Below, piece after piece: positions 19,268 through 27,847 of a DNA stretch of 64,000 nt. Where the stretch lies: assembly GCF_001425405.1 (NCBI RefSeq), contig NZ_LMQP01000003.1:1395526-1459525 (forward strand), read 5' to 3'. The DNA comes from Sphingomonas sp. Leaf412. Lineage in GTDB: Bacteria; Pseudomonadota; Alphaproteobacteria; Sphingomonadales; Sphingomonadaceae. How positions within the stretch are numbered: the stretch's first letter is position 1; each line of letters opens with the position of its first letter. Under the pieces are notes generated by a model. That model worked only from the letters and a program-made list of their open reading frames with translations, had not been told where the DNA came from and ran no database searches. The position numbers and the translations under genes were made by a program.

Positions 19268-19356
19268 GTGCGGTGCCGGCGATCGGGCCGCACGACGATA
19301 CGGCGTCGCGCCTGTGCGGACGCCGGGTTCAACTCGCTCGTATGAGGAATTGGCAC
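19268..19356 (+). promoter_or_regulatory. ROSE-type RNA thermometer in the hsp20 leader
   Basis: Three hairpins can form. Hairpin 1: GTGCGG (19268-19273) with CCGCAC (19288-19293). Hairpin 2: CGGCGTC (19301-19307) with GACGCCG (19319-19325). Hairpin 3: UCGCUC (19334-19339) with GAGGA (19344-19348) around a GUAU loop and a single bulged G at 19336. The UYGCU-to-AGGA pairing with a bulged G over the Shine-Dalgarno sequence is the defining ROSE feature. At low temperature it should hide the ribosome site of the small heat-shock gene. Confidence 0.8.
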
Positions 19357-19824
19357 ATGCGTTTCGACCTTACCCCCTACCGCCGCTCGACCATCGGTTT
19401 CGACCGCCTGTTCGACATGATCGAGGCCAACGCCCGCGGCGCATCCGAGAATTATCCGCCGTTCAACCTGGAACGCCTCGCCGACGACCGGTACCGCATC
19501 ACCCTTGCCGTCGCGGGCTTCGCGCGCGACGAGGTGGAGATCGTGGCGCAGCAGAACATGCTGCTGGTCACCGGCCGCAAGGACGAGAAGGACGGCAACG
19601 CCAACTTCCTGCACGTCGGCATCGCCAACCGCAGTTTCGAGCGGCGCTTCGAACTGGCCGATTTCGTGTTCGTGGAGGATGCGCGGCTGGTCGACGGCCT
19701 GCTCGTGATCGACCTGGTCCGCGAGGTGCCCGAGGCGATGAAGCCGAAGAAGATCGCGATCCGGACCGGCGCCCCGCTCGCCGCGGTCGAGACCACGGCC
19801 GACGACGCGGCGCAGGCTGCCTGA
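19357..19824 (+). CDS. Small heat-shock protein, Hsp20/IbpA family
   Basis: 155-aa ATP-independent holdase chaperone. It starts MRFDLTPYRRSTIGFDRLFD, the usual IbpA/HspA beginning. The alpha-crystallin domain spans about residues 33-125, with YRITLAVAGFARDEVEI and the strand-forming VGIANRSFERRFELAD and DGLLVIDLVREVPE. ATG at 19357 is selected because AGGA at 19345-19348 is correctly spaced and because the ROSE hairpin targets it; an upstream open frame from 19225 covers the leader. Predicted control is double: sigma-32 transcription and temperature-dependent translation. Confidence 0.95.
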   Translation: MRFDLTPYRRSTIGFDRLFDMIEANARGASENYPPFNLERLADDRYRITLAVAGFARDEVEIVAQQNMLLVTGRKDEKDGNANFLHVGIANRSFERRFELADFVFVEDARLVDGLLVIDLVREVPEAMKPKKIAIRTGAPLAAVETTADDAAQAA

Positions 19825-19836
19825 ACCGACGGGATC

Positions 19837-19901
19837 GGCGCCTCTTTGCTCCCTTTTCGAGGCGCCGTAGGGGGCGTCCGGGCCGAAAGGTCCGGGCGCC
19901 C
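19837..19901. terminator. Two hairpins between hsp20 and the immunity gene
   Basis: GGCGCCTC (19837-19844) pairs exactly with GAGGCGCC (19859-19866). GGGCGTCCGGGCC (19872-19884) pairs with GGTCCGGGCGCCC (19889-19901) across a GAAA tetraloop with two wobble pairs. They lie between convergent genes and probably stop transcription from both sides. T-tracts are weak. Confidence 0.65.
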
Positions 19902-19906
19902 TTCGC

Positions 19907-20359
19907 TCAGATGATCGGCAGCGGTTCCAGTCGATAGGATTCGTCCAGCCGCTCGGCGAGGCTGGGGGCGAAGGTGGGCCGGATCCACCAGTCGTCGCGG
20001 TTGGTCAGCACCAGATCGCCGCGCGACCGAAGCGCCAGCACGGTTTCGTCGTCGCGCGCCAGCGCCACGTCGCCCGGCACCTCCCGCAGCAGCAGCGCGA
20101 CCGTTTTGACGAGCCGTGCGACCGCGTCCGCATACGGCGCGAATTTGTCCTGCACGAAAAGGATCTCGACATGCGGCTCGAAGCCGAGCGGCGCCCACCG
20201 CCCGGCGATGTCGCGCGCGCCGCCGATCGTCGCGGTCAGGCCGGGAGCGGTGAAGGTGGCGGGGCTGCCCGTGTCCGCGAACCCCGCGGTGCGCAGCCAA
20301 CCCGCCAGCACCGACGGCTTCACACCCGGCGCGAATTTCAGCTGATACTCGATCGCCAC
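19907..20359 (-). CDS. SitI3-like immunity protein
   Basis: 150 aa, GTG start at 20359 with GGAGG about 10 nt upstream. The pattern resembles the SitI3 immunity family of polymorphic toxin systems: AIEYQLKFAPG at the start, APGLTATIGGARDIAG, LGFEPHVEILFVQDKF, VALLLREVPGDVALARDDETVL, and LVLTNRDDWW. It follows the nuclease-toxin gene by 33 nt on the same strand, the standard toxin-then-immunity order. It would protect against the neighbouring toxin; cytosolic, no signal peptide. The match was made from memory of the family, not by search. Confidence 0.65.
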   Translation of the reverse strand: MAIEYQLKFAPGVKPSVLAGWLRTAGFADTGSPATFTAPGLTATIGGARDIAGRWAPLGFEPHVEILFVQDKFAPYADAVARLVKTVALLLREVPGDVALARDDETVLALRSRGDLVLTNRDDWWIRPTFAPSLAERLDESYRLEPLPII

Positions 20360-20392
20360 CTCGGGCGCTCCTCCGCAAGGTTGTGGTGCAGG

Positions 20393-21351
20393 TCAGTTCG
20401 GGAAGGTCTTGTGAACCCCGCCGCTCCTGTCAATGACGATCACTTCCTGCAGACCCTGGACCGGATGGTCGCGCAACGCCTGCTGGATGTCACCGGGCCG
20501 GACCGGGCTGTCGCCAAGGTTCAGCACGATGCGATGCGCCTGCCCCTTCTCTACCTTGGCCGCGATACCGGCATAGACCCCGCCGACGCTGCCGGTCTGC
20601 GGCGAATAGCCGTCGAATATGCGACCCTCGATGCGATAGTCTGGGTTCTTGCCCGGCTCGATCCCGTGCGCGGCGCGATCGGCGTCGGTCAGGACGGGGT
20701 TCTGTTCGACCCTGTAGCCCTTCCCCGCGAGGATGTCGGCCGCCTCGTTCTCGCGCGCGATGCCGCGCTTGAAGCCCGGATCGGCATTGGGTTCGTTCGC
20801 GGCGCGTCGGCCCAAGGGCGTGCCGCCCGGCGCGCCGGTGGGCGCCGTGCGCGATGGAATGAACGACGGCGCCCGGGTCGAGGTGCCCAGCACCTCGTCC
20901 ACCTGCCGCCCGATGCGCGCGAGATGCTGGCGCGCCGTGGCGGATAGCGCGTCGAGCGCGCCCTGCGGGATCGCGCGGATCGCATCCTGCACGCCCTGAA
21001 GCGCGGGTCGCACGGCCTGCGCGAAGCCCGGATCGCGTTTGGCGAGGTCGACCGCGTTGCCGATCGTCTGCGCCCACTTGCCCAGCTTCCCCAGCTTGGC
21101 GGTATCGCCGACATAGGGCACGACGCCCCCCATCCATCGCCGCGCCATAACGAGATGCCGGTATTGGCAAGATCCGCGAACGGCGTCGGTTCGAAGATGC
21201 CGACGATGTCGAGCCCGATCTGCGTGATGTCGAGCGCGAGGTCGCCGCGGCCCGGCTTCGGCGACGGCGTGGGCGACGCACCGGCCGCGGTACGCGCCGC
21301 GGCGTCGGTGGCGACGGGTGACGCATGTCCGATGGAACTGACGCCGACCAT
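20393..21351 (-). pseudogene. Polymorphic toxin with CdiA-CT-like nuclease domain, frameshifted
   Basis: ATG at 21351 has GGAGAGG just upstream. The first about 74 codons read GDLALDITQIGLDIVGIFEP then TPFADLANTGISLWRGDGWG, a pre-toxin region. The frame is then lost at a run of six G (C6 at 21126-21131 on the plus strand); one more G restores GGVVPYVGDTAKLGKLGKWA and the rest, giving 319 aa. The C-terminal domain has ENEAADILAGKGYRVEQNP, NPDYRIEGRIFDGYSP and AAKVEKGQAHRIVLNLG, placing Glu, Asp, Asp and Lys as in PD-(D/E)XK-type CdiA-CT tRNases. Internal ATGs at 21148 and 21133 could still start a nuclease-only product. True mutation, phase variation and assembly error cannot be separated here. 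Confidence 0.75.
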
Positions 21352-21439
21352 GGGGACCTCTCCGGATCGCTCGACAAGATGCGATCGGGATAGGCGGCAC
21401 GCGCCGGCGGTGCGATAATCGTTCCGACTAGCGCCCGCG

Positions 21440-23074
21440 CTACACCAGCCGGCTCTGCTTCACCGCCGCGCCGATGAAGCTCGCGAACAGCGGATGCGGG
21501 TCGAACGGCTTGCTCTTCAGTTCGGGGTGGAACTGCACGCCGACGAACCACGGATGGTCGGGCCGCTCGACGATCTCGGGCAGCATCCCGTCGGGCGACA
21601 TGCCCGAAAAGACCAGCCCGCCCTTTTCCAGCGCCGCGCGATAGCCGGTGTTCACCTCGTAGCGGTGGCGATGCCGCTCCTCGATCGCGTCGGTGCCGTA
21701 GATCGACGCGACGACGCTGTTGCCCGTCAGCGCGGCGGGATAGGCGCCCAGCCGCATCGTGCCGCCCAGGTCGCCGCCCTCGGCGCGCTTCTCCAGCCCG
21801 CGCTCGCCCATCCATTCGGTGATGATGCCGACCACCGGCTCCTCGGTCGGGCCGAATTCGGTGGAAGAGGCCGCCGTGATCCCCGCCAGGTCGCGCGCGC
21901 CCTCGATACACGCCATCTGCATGCCGAAGCAGATGCCGAAATACGGCACGTTGCGCTCCCGCGCGAACCGGACGCTGGCGATCTTCCCTTCCGCGCCGCG
22001 CTCCCCGAACGCGCCGGGGACGAGGATCGCGTCGCACGGTTCCAGATGCGCCGCGATCTCCGCATCGTCGCCCTCGAACAATTCGGCGTCGATCCAGCGG
22101 ATATTGACCTTCACCCGGTTCGCGATCCCGCCGTGGACCAACGCCTCGTTCAGCGACTTGTACGCGTCCTGAAGGCCCACGTACTTGCCGACGACGCCGA
22201 TCGTGACCTCACCTTCCGGGTTCATCAGGCGATCGACGATCTCCTCCCAGCGGCTGAGGTCCGGCGCCGACGACGGCGTGATGCCGAACGCGCGCAGCAC
22301 TTCGGAATCCAGCCCCTCGCCATGATATTGCAGCGGCACGGCGTAGATCGACTTGGCGTCCAGCGCGGGGATCACCGCGCCTTCGGGCACGTTGCAGAAC
22401 AGCGCGATCTTCGCCCGCTCGCTGGCCGGCAGCGGCTGTTCGCAGCGGCAGACCAGCACGTCGGGCTGCACGCCCAGCGCCGCCAGCTCGCGCACCGAAT
22501 GCTGCGTCGGCTTGGTCTTCAGCTCGCCCGCGGCGGCGATGTACGGGACCAGGGTGACGTGGATGCTGATCGCATTCCCGCGCCCCACCTCGTTCTTCAG
22601 CTGGCGGATCGCCTCGATGAAGGGCAGCGATTCGATGTCGCCCACCGTCCCGCCGATCTCGCACAGCACGAAATCGAGGTCGTCGGTCTCCGCCTTCGCG
22701 AACGCCTTGATCGCGTCGGTGACGTGCGGGATCACCTGCACCGTCGCGCCCAGATAGTCGCCGCGCCGCTCGCGCGTGATGATCTGCTGATAGATCCGGC
22801 CCGACGTGACATTGTCCGACTGGCGCGCCGACACGCCGGTGAAGCGCTCGTAATGGCCGAGGTCGAGGTCGGTTTCCGCCCCGTCGTCGGTGACGTACAC
22901 CTCGCCGTGCTGATACGGGCTCATCGTGCCCGGATCGACGTTCAGGTACGGATCGAACTTGCGGATCCGCACGCGATAGCCGCGCGCCTGCAACAATGCG
23001 GCGAGGCTCGCCGCCATTAATCCCTTGCCGAGCGAGGAGACCACGCCGCCGGTGATGAAGATGTACCGCGCCAT
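21440..23074 (-). CDS. pyrG: CTP synthase
   Basis: 544 aa, full length. The N-terminal amidoligase domain starts [19 protein letters not shown] with the P-loop and includes HYERFTG. The C-terminal class I glutamine amidotransferase has the nucleophile Cys in [10 protein letters not shown] and the His-Glu pair in [11 protein letters not shown]. Makes CTP from UTP, ATP and glutamine; CTP feedback is a family property. The next upstream gene on the strand is secG, separated by a repeat. Confidence 0.97.
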   Translation of the reverse strand: MARYIFITGGVVSSLGKGLMAASLAALLQARGYRVRIRKFDPYLNVDPGTMSPYQHGEVYVTDDGAETDLDLGHYERFTGVSARQSDNVTSGRIYQQIITRERRGDYLGATVQVIPHVTDAIKAFAKAETDDLDFVLCEIGGTVGDIESLPFIEAIRQLKNEVGRGNAISIHVTLVPYIAAAGELKTKPTQHSVRELAALGVQPDVLVCRCEQPLPASERAKIALFCNVPEGAVIPALDAKSIYAVPLQYHGEGLDSEVLRAFGITPSSAPDLSRWEEIVDRLMNPEGEVTIGVVGKYVGLQDAYKSLNEALVHGGIANRVKVNIRWIDAELFEGDDAEIAAHLEPCDAILVPGAFGERGAEGKIASVRFARERNVPYFGICFGMQMACIEGARDLAGITAASSTEFGPTEEPVVGIITEWMGERGLEKRAEGGDLGGTMRLGAYPAALTGNSVVASIYGTDAIEERHRHRYEVNTGYRAALEKGGLVFSGMSPDGMLPEIVERPDHPWFVGVQFHPELKSKPFDPHPLFASFIGAAVKQSRLV

Positions 23075-23158
23075 GGGAGAAAACCCCTAACGTTCAAACA
23101 CGAGTCCGGGCAAGCGCGGCGACGACGCCGCGCCGAATGATTTGCGGCTACTCACCTT

Positions 23159-23227
23159 CCGTTCGCCCCGAGCGACGTCGAAGGGCACGCGCGACGCATG
23201 TGCTTCGACGGCGCTCAGCACGAACGG
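23159..23227. repeat. Inverted intergenic repeat (GAGCGACGTCGAAGG type)
   Basis: CCGTTCGCCCCGAGCGACGT with CGAAGG on the left pairs with TGCTTCGACGGCGCTCAGC plus ACGAACGG on the right. Same family as 4608, 12539 and 26971. It lies between secG and pyrG, both on the minus strand. Confidence 0.75.
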
Positions 23228-23251
23228 CTGGCGAGAGAACGGCCGCATGGC

Positions 23252-23605
23252 TCAGCGCGCGAGCGGGACCCCGCCGTTGTCCGCCGGCACCGTCGCCGGC
23301 GGCTGCCCGGTCGCGGGCTGCGCCGCGGGCGCGGCGGCGGCCGGGACCTTGCGCTGCAACGACGTGTCGACCGACACCGCGCTGCGATTCGCCGCAAGGA
23401 ACGCCAGCAGGATGCTCATCAGCACGAACGCGCTCGCCAGCACCGACGTGGCGCGCGTCAGGAAATCCGCCGCGCCGCGTGCCGACATCAACCCCGACGG
23501 ACTGCCCGACGAGGTCAGCCCGCCGCCTTCCGACCGCTGCATCAGGATGACGGTGACCAGCGCCGCCGCGATGATGGCCTGCACGACGAGGAGGAAGGTG
23601 AACAT
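23252..23605 (-). CDS. secG: Preprotein translocase subunit SecG
   Basis: 117 aa. Two transmembrane helices: MFTFLLVVQAIIAAALVTVI (residues 1-20) and VLASAFVLMSILLAFLAA, joined by the conserved MQRSEGGGLTSSGSPSGLM loop and the RGAADFLTRAT region. The C-terminus is an Ala/Pro-rich tail typical of alphaproteobacterial SecG. ATG at 23605 follows AGGAGG-like sequence; the open frame extends upstream to 23677 without support. Part of the SecYEG channel in the inner membrane. Confidence 0.93.
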   Translation of the reverse strand: MFTFLLVVQAIIAAALVTVILMQRSEGGGLTSSGSPSGLMSARGAADFLTRATSVLASAFVLMSILLAFLAANRSAVSVDTSLQRKVPAAAAPAAQPATGQPPATVPADNGGVPLAR

Positions 23606-23808
23606 GGGGACTGGGTTCGATCTGCTGGAAACTGACCGCGGGCACATAGGCCCCGGCGCCCGATCGATCAACCACATGCGCCCCGCCGCCGAATCGCGGC
23701 GCGCCGCCGGACAATTCGTGACACCGCTGAAACCACCCGCGCCAGCGGGCGTTAACCTGTGGACGAACCCGGAACGCCCCTCGCGGCTCAGCTGAACAGG
23801 ACGGTAAC

Positions 23809-24165
23809 GTGGCGACGCTTGTGCAGCCCGAACTCAGCTCTTGGATGAACGCCCTGGTGGACTATGTCCGTTCGGGCGAACCCGACCTCACGAATCGCCA
23901 GATGGCATTGCTGCTGGTCGTATATCTGCGCCCCGGTCCGCACACGGTGCGCGGCCTGGCGCGGATATTGAACGTCTCGAAACCCGTGGTGACGCGCGCC
24001 TTGAACAGGCTGGGCACGCTGGGCTATCTGCGGCGGCAGCGCGACGACAGCGACAAGCGCAATATCTTCGTCGCGCGCACTTCCGAAGGGGAAGAGTTTC
24101 TTGAGGAGTTCGGTCAGTTCATCGGCGACGGGGACGTCCCCGTCCACGCCGCCGCCCGCGCGTAG
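23809..24165 (+). CDS. MarR family transcriptional regulator
   Basis: 118-aa winged-helix regulator. The DNA-binding core is visible as VRGLARILNVSKPVVTRALNRLGTLGYLRRQRDDSDKRNIFV, with the wing in RDDSDKRN. The GTG start at 23809 is preceded by AGGACGG. It probably acts as a dimer binding a nearby operator, but none was identified. The following SH3-fragment frame overlaps its 3' end by 65 nt. Confidence 0.85.
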   Translation: MATLVQPELSSWMNALVDYVRSGEPDLTNRQMALLLVVYLRPGPHTVRGLARILNVSKPVVTRALNRLGTLGYLRRQRDDSDKRNIFVARTSEGEEFLEEFGQFIGDGDVPVHAAARA

Positions 24166-24475
24166 CGGCTTCGCGCTGACGGGGCGGTCGCGCGCGCTGG
24201 ACCCGCGCACCCACGCGGTGCGTGCCGATCTGGCCGACGCGCGCCTCGCCGACCGCATCTTCGCCCCCCATTACGCCTTGCCCGTGCGTCGCATCGTGAC
24301 GCGCGCCGTGGCGCTGCGCGATACGCGCGGCGCGGGCGGGACGGACATGGTCGCGCTCGACGCGGGCGCGGCGTTCGACCTGCTGGACGTGACCGGCGGC
24401 ATCGGCTGGGGAATCGCGGTCGCGGACGGTCTGGTCGGCTATGTCGATGCGGACGCACTGGCGGCCACGGCATGA
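24101..24475 (+). CDS. SH3-domain protein, probably a truncated NlpC/P60 peptidase
   Basis: 124 aa from TTG at 24101, overlapping the MarR gene. The readable domain begins ALTGRSRALDPRTHAVRADL, then IFAPHYALPVRRIVTRAVAL, and closes GWGIAVADGLVGYVDADALA. This is the bacterial SH3 segment that in sphingomonads usually precedes an NlpC/P60 catalytic domain. Here the frame stops right after the SH3 segment, and the next gene, argC, starts inside the stop codon (ATGA). No Cys-His catalytic part is present. It may be a remnant or a free-standing SH3 protein. Start codon uncertain. Confidence 0.55.
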   Translation: MRSSVSSSATGTSPSTPPPARSGFALTGRSRALDPRTHAVRADLADARLADRIFAPHYALPVRRIVTRAVALRDTRGAGGTDMVALDAGAAFDLLDVTGGIGWGIAVADGLVGYVDADALAATA

Positions 24476-25383
24476 CCGTCCGGGTGTTCATCGACGGCGC
24501 GGAGGGGACAACCGGCCTCGAGATCCGCGAGCGGCTGGCGGGGCGCACCGACGTGTCGCTGGTCACGCTGGACGATGCGCGGCGCAAGGACGTGGAGGCG
24601 CGGCGCACGGCGCTGAACGCCGCCGACATCGTCGTGCTGTGCCTGCCGGACGACGCGGCGAGGGAGGCCGTCGCGATGATCGCGAACGAGCGCACGCGCG
24701 TGATCGACGCGTCGAGCGCGCATCGCGTCGCCGACGGATGGACGTACGGCTTCCCCGAACTCGGCTTCGACGTCGCGACCGCGCGCTTCGTCTCCAATCC
24801 CGGCTGCTACCCCACGGGCTTCCTCGCCCTCGTCGCGCCGCTGGTCCGCGCGGGCCTGATCCCCGCGGACTGGCCGCTGACGGTCAACGCGGTGTCGGGC
24901 TATTCCGGCGGGGGCAAGGCGCTGATCGCGCGGGTCGAGGCGGAGCCCGACCTGGCCTTCCGCGGCTACGGCTATGCCCTGTCGCACAAGCATGTGCCCG
25001 AGATGCGGGTCCATGCCGGCCTGACCCACGCGCCCGTGTTCGCCCCCGCCGTCGTGCGCGCGTATCGCGGCATGGTGGTGGAGGTGCCGCTGCACCTGTC
25101 CGCCCTCCCCGCGCGCCCGACGCGCGACGACCTGCTCGGCGCGCTTCACGCGACCTTCGACGGCGCGCCGCTGGTCCGCGTCCACGACGATACGCCCGCC
25201 GAACTGCTGCTGTCCGCGCAGGCGGCGCCGTCGGACCTGCTGCATCTGTACGTGTTCGCGGACGCGGATCACGCCCGCCTCGTCGCGACGCTCGACAACC
25301 TGGGCAAGGGCGCATCGGGCGCCGCGGTGCAGAGTTTGAACCTGATGGCCGGGCTGGACCCGCTGGCGGGGCTGACCGTCTGA
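24472..25383 (+). CDS. argC: N-acetyl-gamma-glutamyl-phosphate reductase (short type)
   Basis: 303 aa, the shorter form of AGPR. The NADP loop is GAEGTTGLEI (residues 9-18) and the catalytic Cys112 lies in VSNPGCYPTGFLAL. Later, SGYSGGGKALI and the His of SHKHVPEM shape the active site. Third step of arginine biosynthesis. Its ATG overlaps the stop of the SH3-fragment gene. It is followed by zwf after 89 nt. Confidence 0.95.
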   Translation: MTVRVFIDGAEGTTGLEIRERLAGRTDVSLVTLDDARRKDVEARRTALNAADIVVLCLPDDAAREAVAMIANERTRVIDASSAHRVADGWTYGFPELGFDVATARFVSNPGCYPTGFLALVAPLVRAGLIPADWPLTVNAVSGYSGGGKALIARVEAEPDLAFRGYGYALSHKHVPEMRVHAGLTHAPVFAPAVVRAYRGMVVEVPLHLSALPARPTRDDLLGALHATFDGAPLVRVHDDTPAELLLSAQAAPSDLLHLYVFADADHARLVATLDNLGKGASGAAVQSLNLMAGLDPLAGLTV

Positions 25384-25472
25384 TCCGCCGCGCGGGCGAA
25401 TGACTACGTATTCGGGTGGCCGCGTCCCGGATCATCCGCTACGCGTCCGCCCGCACTGACGAAGGAGCGAAC

Positions 25473-26936
25473 ATGCAGCGCAATCCGGTGGCCAAGATGC
25501 TCCTGTTCGGCGCGACCGGCGACCTGGCGAAGCGGATGCTGCTGCCGTCGCTGTACGGCCTCCATGCCGACGGCCTTCTGTCCGACACGCTCACCATCAC
25601 CGGCTCCGCGCGCGGCGACCTGGACGACGCGGGCTTCCGCGACGAGGCGAGGAAGGCGCTGGACGAATTCCTGCCCGCCGACCGCAAGGACGACGCCGCG
25701 ATCGGCACGTTCCTGAACCGCCTGTTCTTCCAGCCCGCCGATTTGTCGGACGAGAGCACGTTCCAGGCGCTGGCGGACAAGGTCGGCGACGTGTCGGGCG
25801 GCCTCGCCATCTTCCTGTCGACCGCGCCGTCGCTGTTCGAACCCGCGGTGAAGGGGCTGGAGAAGGTCGGCCTCGCCGGCGACACCGTCCGCATCGGACT
25901 GGAAAAGCCGCTCGGCTACGACCTGGCCTCCTCGAAGGAGATCAACGACACCGTCGCCGCGGTCTTCCCGGAGGAGCGGATCTTTCGCATCGACCATTAC
26001 CTGGGCAAGGAGACGGTGCAGAACATCCTCGCCCTGCGCTTCGGCAATTCCTTCTTCGAACCGGTATGGAACGCGCGCGGCATCGACAACGTCCAGATCA
26101 CGATCGCGGAGACCGTGGGGCTGGAGGATCGCGCCGGTTATTACGAGGGCGCGGGCGCATTGCGCGACATGGTCGCCAACCACATGCTCCAGCTCCTCGC
26201 GCTGATCGCGATGGAGCCGCCCGCGCGCTACGACACCGCCGAGATCCGCGACGAGAAGGCGAAGGTCTTCCGCTCGCTGCGCCCGATGACGCCGGAGGAA
26301 GTCCCGCACAGCACCGTCACCGGCCAGTATCTGGGCGGCGCGGTCGCGGGCGAGATCGTCAAGGGCTACGACGAGGAACTGGGCAAGGATTCCGCGACGG
26401 AAACGTTCGTGGCGATCAAGGCGCATGTCGACAACTGGCGCTGGCAGGGCGTGCCCTTCTACCTGCGCACCGGCAAGCGCATGGCCAAGCGCCAGAGCGA
26501 GATCGCGATCCAGTTCAAGGCGGTGCCGCATTCGATGTTCGCCGGGCGCGGCGGGCTGCTCCAGCCCAACACGCTCGTCATCCGGCTCCAGCCGGAGGAA
26601 TATATCGAGCTGCTGGTGATGGCCAAGGAACCCGGCCTCGACCGCGACGGCGTCCGCCTGCGCGAGGTGCCGCTGAAGCTCAGCCTCGACGCCGAATTCG
26701 CGGGGAAACGCCGCCGCATCGCCTACGAGCGCCTGCTGCTCGACCTGATCGAGGGCGACCAGACGCTGTTCGTGCGACGCGACGAGGTGGAGGCGCAATG
26801 GACCTGGATCGATGCGATCCGCGCCGGATGGGAAGCCAACGGGACGAAACCGAAACACTATCCCGCCGGCACCTGGGGGCCGAGCGCCGCGATCGCGCTG
26901 ACCGAGCGCGACGGCGTGACGTGGATGGACGATTGA
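25473..26936 (+). CDS. zwf: Glucose-6-phosphate 1-dehydrogenase
   Basis: 487 aa. The nucleotide-binding motif is GATGDLAKRMLLPSL (residues 13-27), and the catalytic RIDHYLGKE is at residues 172-180. EKPLGYD carries the conserved Lys. ATG at 25473 has GAAGGAG seven nt upstream. First enzyme of the Entner-Doudoroff route; pgl, edd, glk and eda follow in order on the same strand, forming the central glucose pathway of this organism. Confidence 0.97.
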   Translation: MQRNPVAKMLLFGATGDLAKRMLLPSLYGLHADGLLSDTLTITGSARGDLDDAGFRDEARKALDEFLPADRKDDAAIGTFLNRLFFQPADLSDESTFQALADKVGDVSGGLAIFLSTAPSLFEPAVKGLEKVGLAGDTVRIGLEKPLGYDLASSKEINDTVAAVFPEERIFRIDHYLGKETVQNILALRFGNSFFEPVWNARGIDNVQITIAETVGLEDRAGYYEGAGALRDMVANHMLQLLALIAMEPPARYDTAEIRDEKAKVFRSLRPMTPEEVPHSTVTGQYLGGAVAGEIVKGYDEELGKDSATETFVAIKAHVDNWRWQGVPFYLRTGKRMAKRQSEIAIQFKAVPHSMFAGRGGLLQPNTLVIRLQPEEYIELLVMAKEPGLDRDGVRLREVPLKLSLDAEFAGKRRRIAYERLLLDLIEGDQTLFVRRDEVEAQWTWIDAIRAGWEANGTKPKHYPAGTWGPSAAIALTERDGVTWMDD

Positions 26937-26970
26937 ACGTGGGGGGGATGGGAGCCAAGTGCCCTACCCC

Positions 26971-27046
26971 CCGTTCGGGCTGAGCGACGTCGAAGCCTAT
27001 GCCCGACCGTGGACGCGTACCCTTCGACGTCGCTCAGGGCGAACGG
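26971..27046. repeat. Inverted intergenic repeat (CTGAGCGACGTCGAAG type)
   Basis: CCGTTCGGGCTGAGCGACGT and CGAAGCC on the left pair with CCTTCGACGTCGCTCAGG and GCGAACGG on the right; nearly identical to 4608-4683. It lies inside the zwf-pgl interval, so it is probably transcribed and may form an RNA hairpin. Confidence 0.8.
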
Positions 27047-27069
27047 ATGTGGATTTTCAGGATTAGAGC

Positions 27070-27774
27070 ATGACCGAAATCGAATGGTGGGAATATGACG
27101 ACGCCGCCGAACTGGCCGATGCCATCGCGGGCGACGTGCAGTTCGTGATCGAAAGCGCGCTCGACGCGCGCGGCTCCGCGGTCGTGGCGCTCGCGGGCGG
27201 GAAGACGCCGCTGCCCGCGTACGAGAAGCTGGCGAAGGCGAAACTGGACTGGAAGCGCGTCACGATCGTGCCGACCGACGAGCGGATCGTGCCGCTGGGC
27301 GACGCGCTGTCGAACGTCACCGCGCTGGCGAAGATCTTCCTGCCGAGGGGTGCGCGCGTGATGCCGATCGTCCCGGAGGCGACGAAGGATTACAAGGCCG
27401 CGGGCCGCAGCGCCGACGCGTTGCTGGGCGACCTGCACTGGCCGCTCGACCTGTGCCTGCTGGGCGTGGGCGGCGACGGCCACACCGCGTCGATCTTCCC
27501 CGGCCCCGACCTGGACGAGGCGCTCAACGGCCCCAAGGAACGCCGCGCGCTGGGCGTCATGCCCGACCCGCTGCCGCCCGAGGCGCCCGTCGCGCGCGTG
27601 TCGCTGTCTCGCCACGGCATCGCCACCGCCCGCGCGCTCATGATCGCGGTCACGGGCGCGGCGAAGCGCAAGGTGCTGGAAGATGCGATCAGCGAGGGCG
27701 CGGGATCGCCCTACCCCATCGGCCGCGTGCTGGCGGATGTGGAACTGCCGGTGGATATCCACTGGGCGGCGTGA
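27070..27774 (+). CDS. pgl: 6-phosphogluconolactonase
   Basis: 234 aa. The sugar-phosphate isomerase-like fold is indicated by VVALAGGKTPLPAYEKL near residue 40, the VPTDERIVP active-site strand, and LLGVGGDGHTASIFPG, with the catalytic-region His. Hydrolyses 6-phosphogluconolactone made by Zwf. Position between zwf and edd confirms the role. Confidence 0.95.
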   Translation: MTEIEWWEYDDAAELADAIAGDVQFVIESALDARGSAVVALAGGKTPLPAYEKLAKAKLDWKRVTIVPTDERIVPLGDALSNVTALAKIFLPRGARVMPIVPEATKDYKAAGRSADALLGDLHWPLDLCLLGVGGDGHTASIFPGPDLDEALNGPKERRALGVMPDPLPPEAPVARVSLSRHGIATARALMIAVTGAAKRKVLEDAISEGAGSPYPIGRVLADVELPVDIHWAA

Positions 27775-27784
27775 ATTTATTGTA

Positions 27785-27832
27785 CCTCCGCGAAGGCGGA
27801 GGTCCAGACTGGGTCCCCGCCTTCGCGGGGAC
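27785..27832. repeat. Paired palindromic intergenic repeat (CCGCGAAGGCGG type)
   Basis: CCTCCGCGAAGGCGGAGG at 27785-27802 and GTCCCCGCCTTCGCGGGGAC at 27813-27832 are each self-complementary. The whole unit is almost identical to 63586-63633, 36 kb away. It sits between pgl and edd. Confidence 0.85.
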
Positions 27833-27847
27833 ACATGGAAACGGACG

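Noticed and set aside
20689..21351. 220-residue frame from the toxin start codon
   Set aside because: Only about the first 74 residues are meaningful; the remainder is Arg/Ser-rich nonsense after the six-G run.
20393..21360. Toxin region as part of a CDI or type VI secretion locus
   Set aside because: No cdiB, haemagglutinin, VgrG, PAAR or Rhs sequence within the window on either side.
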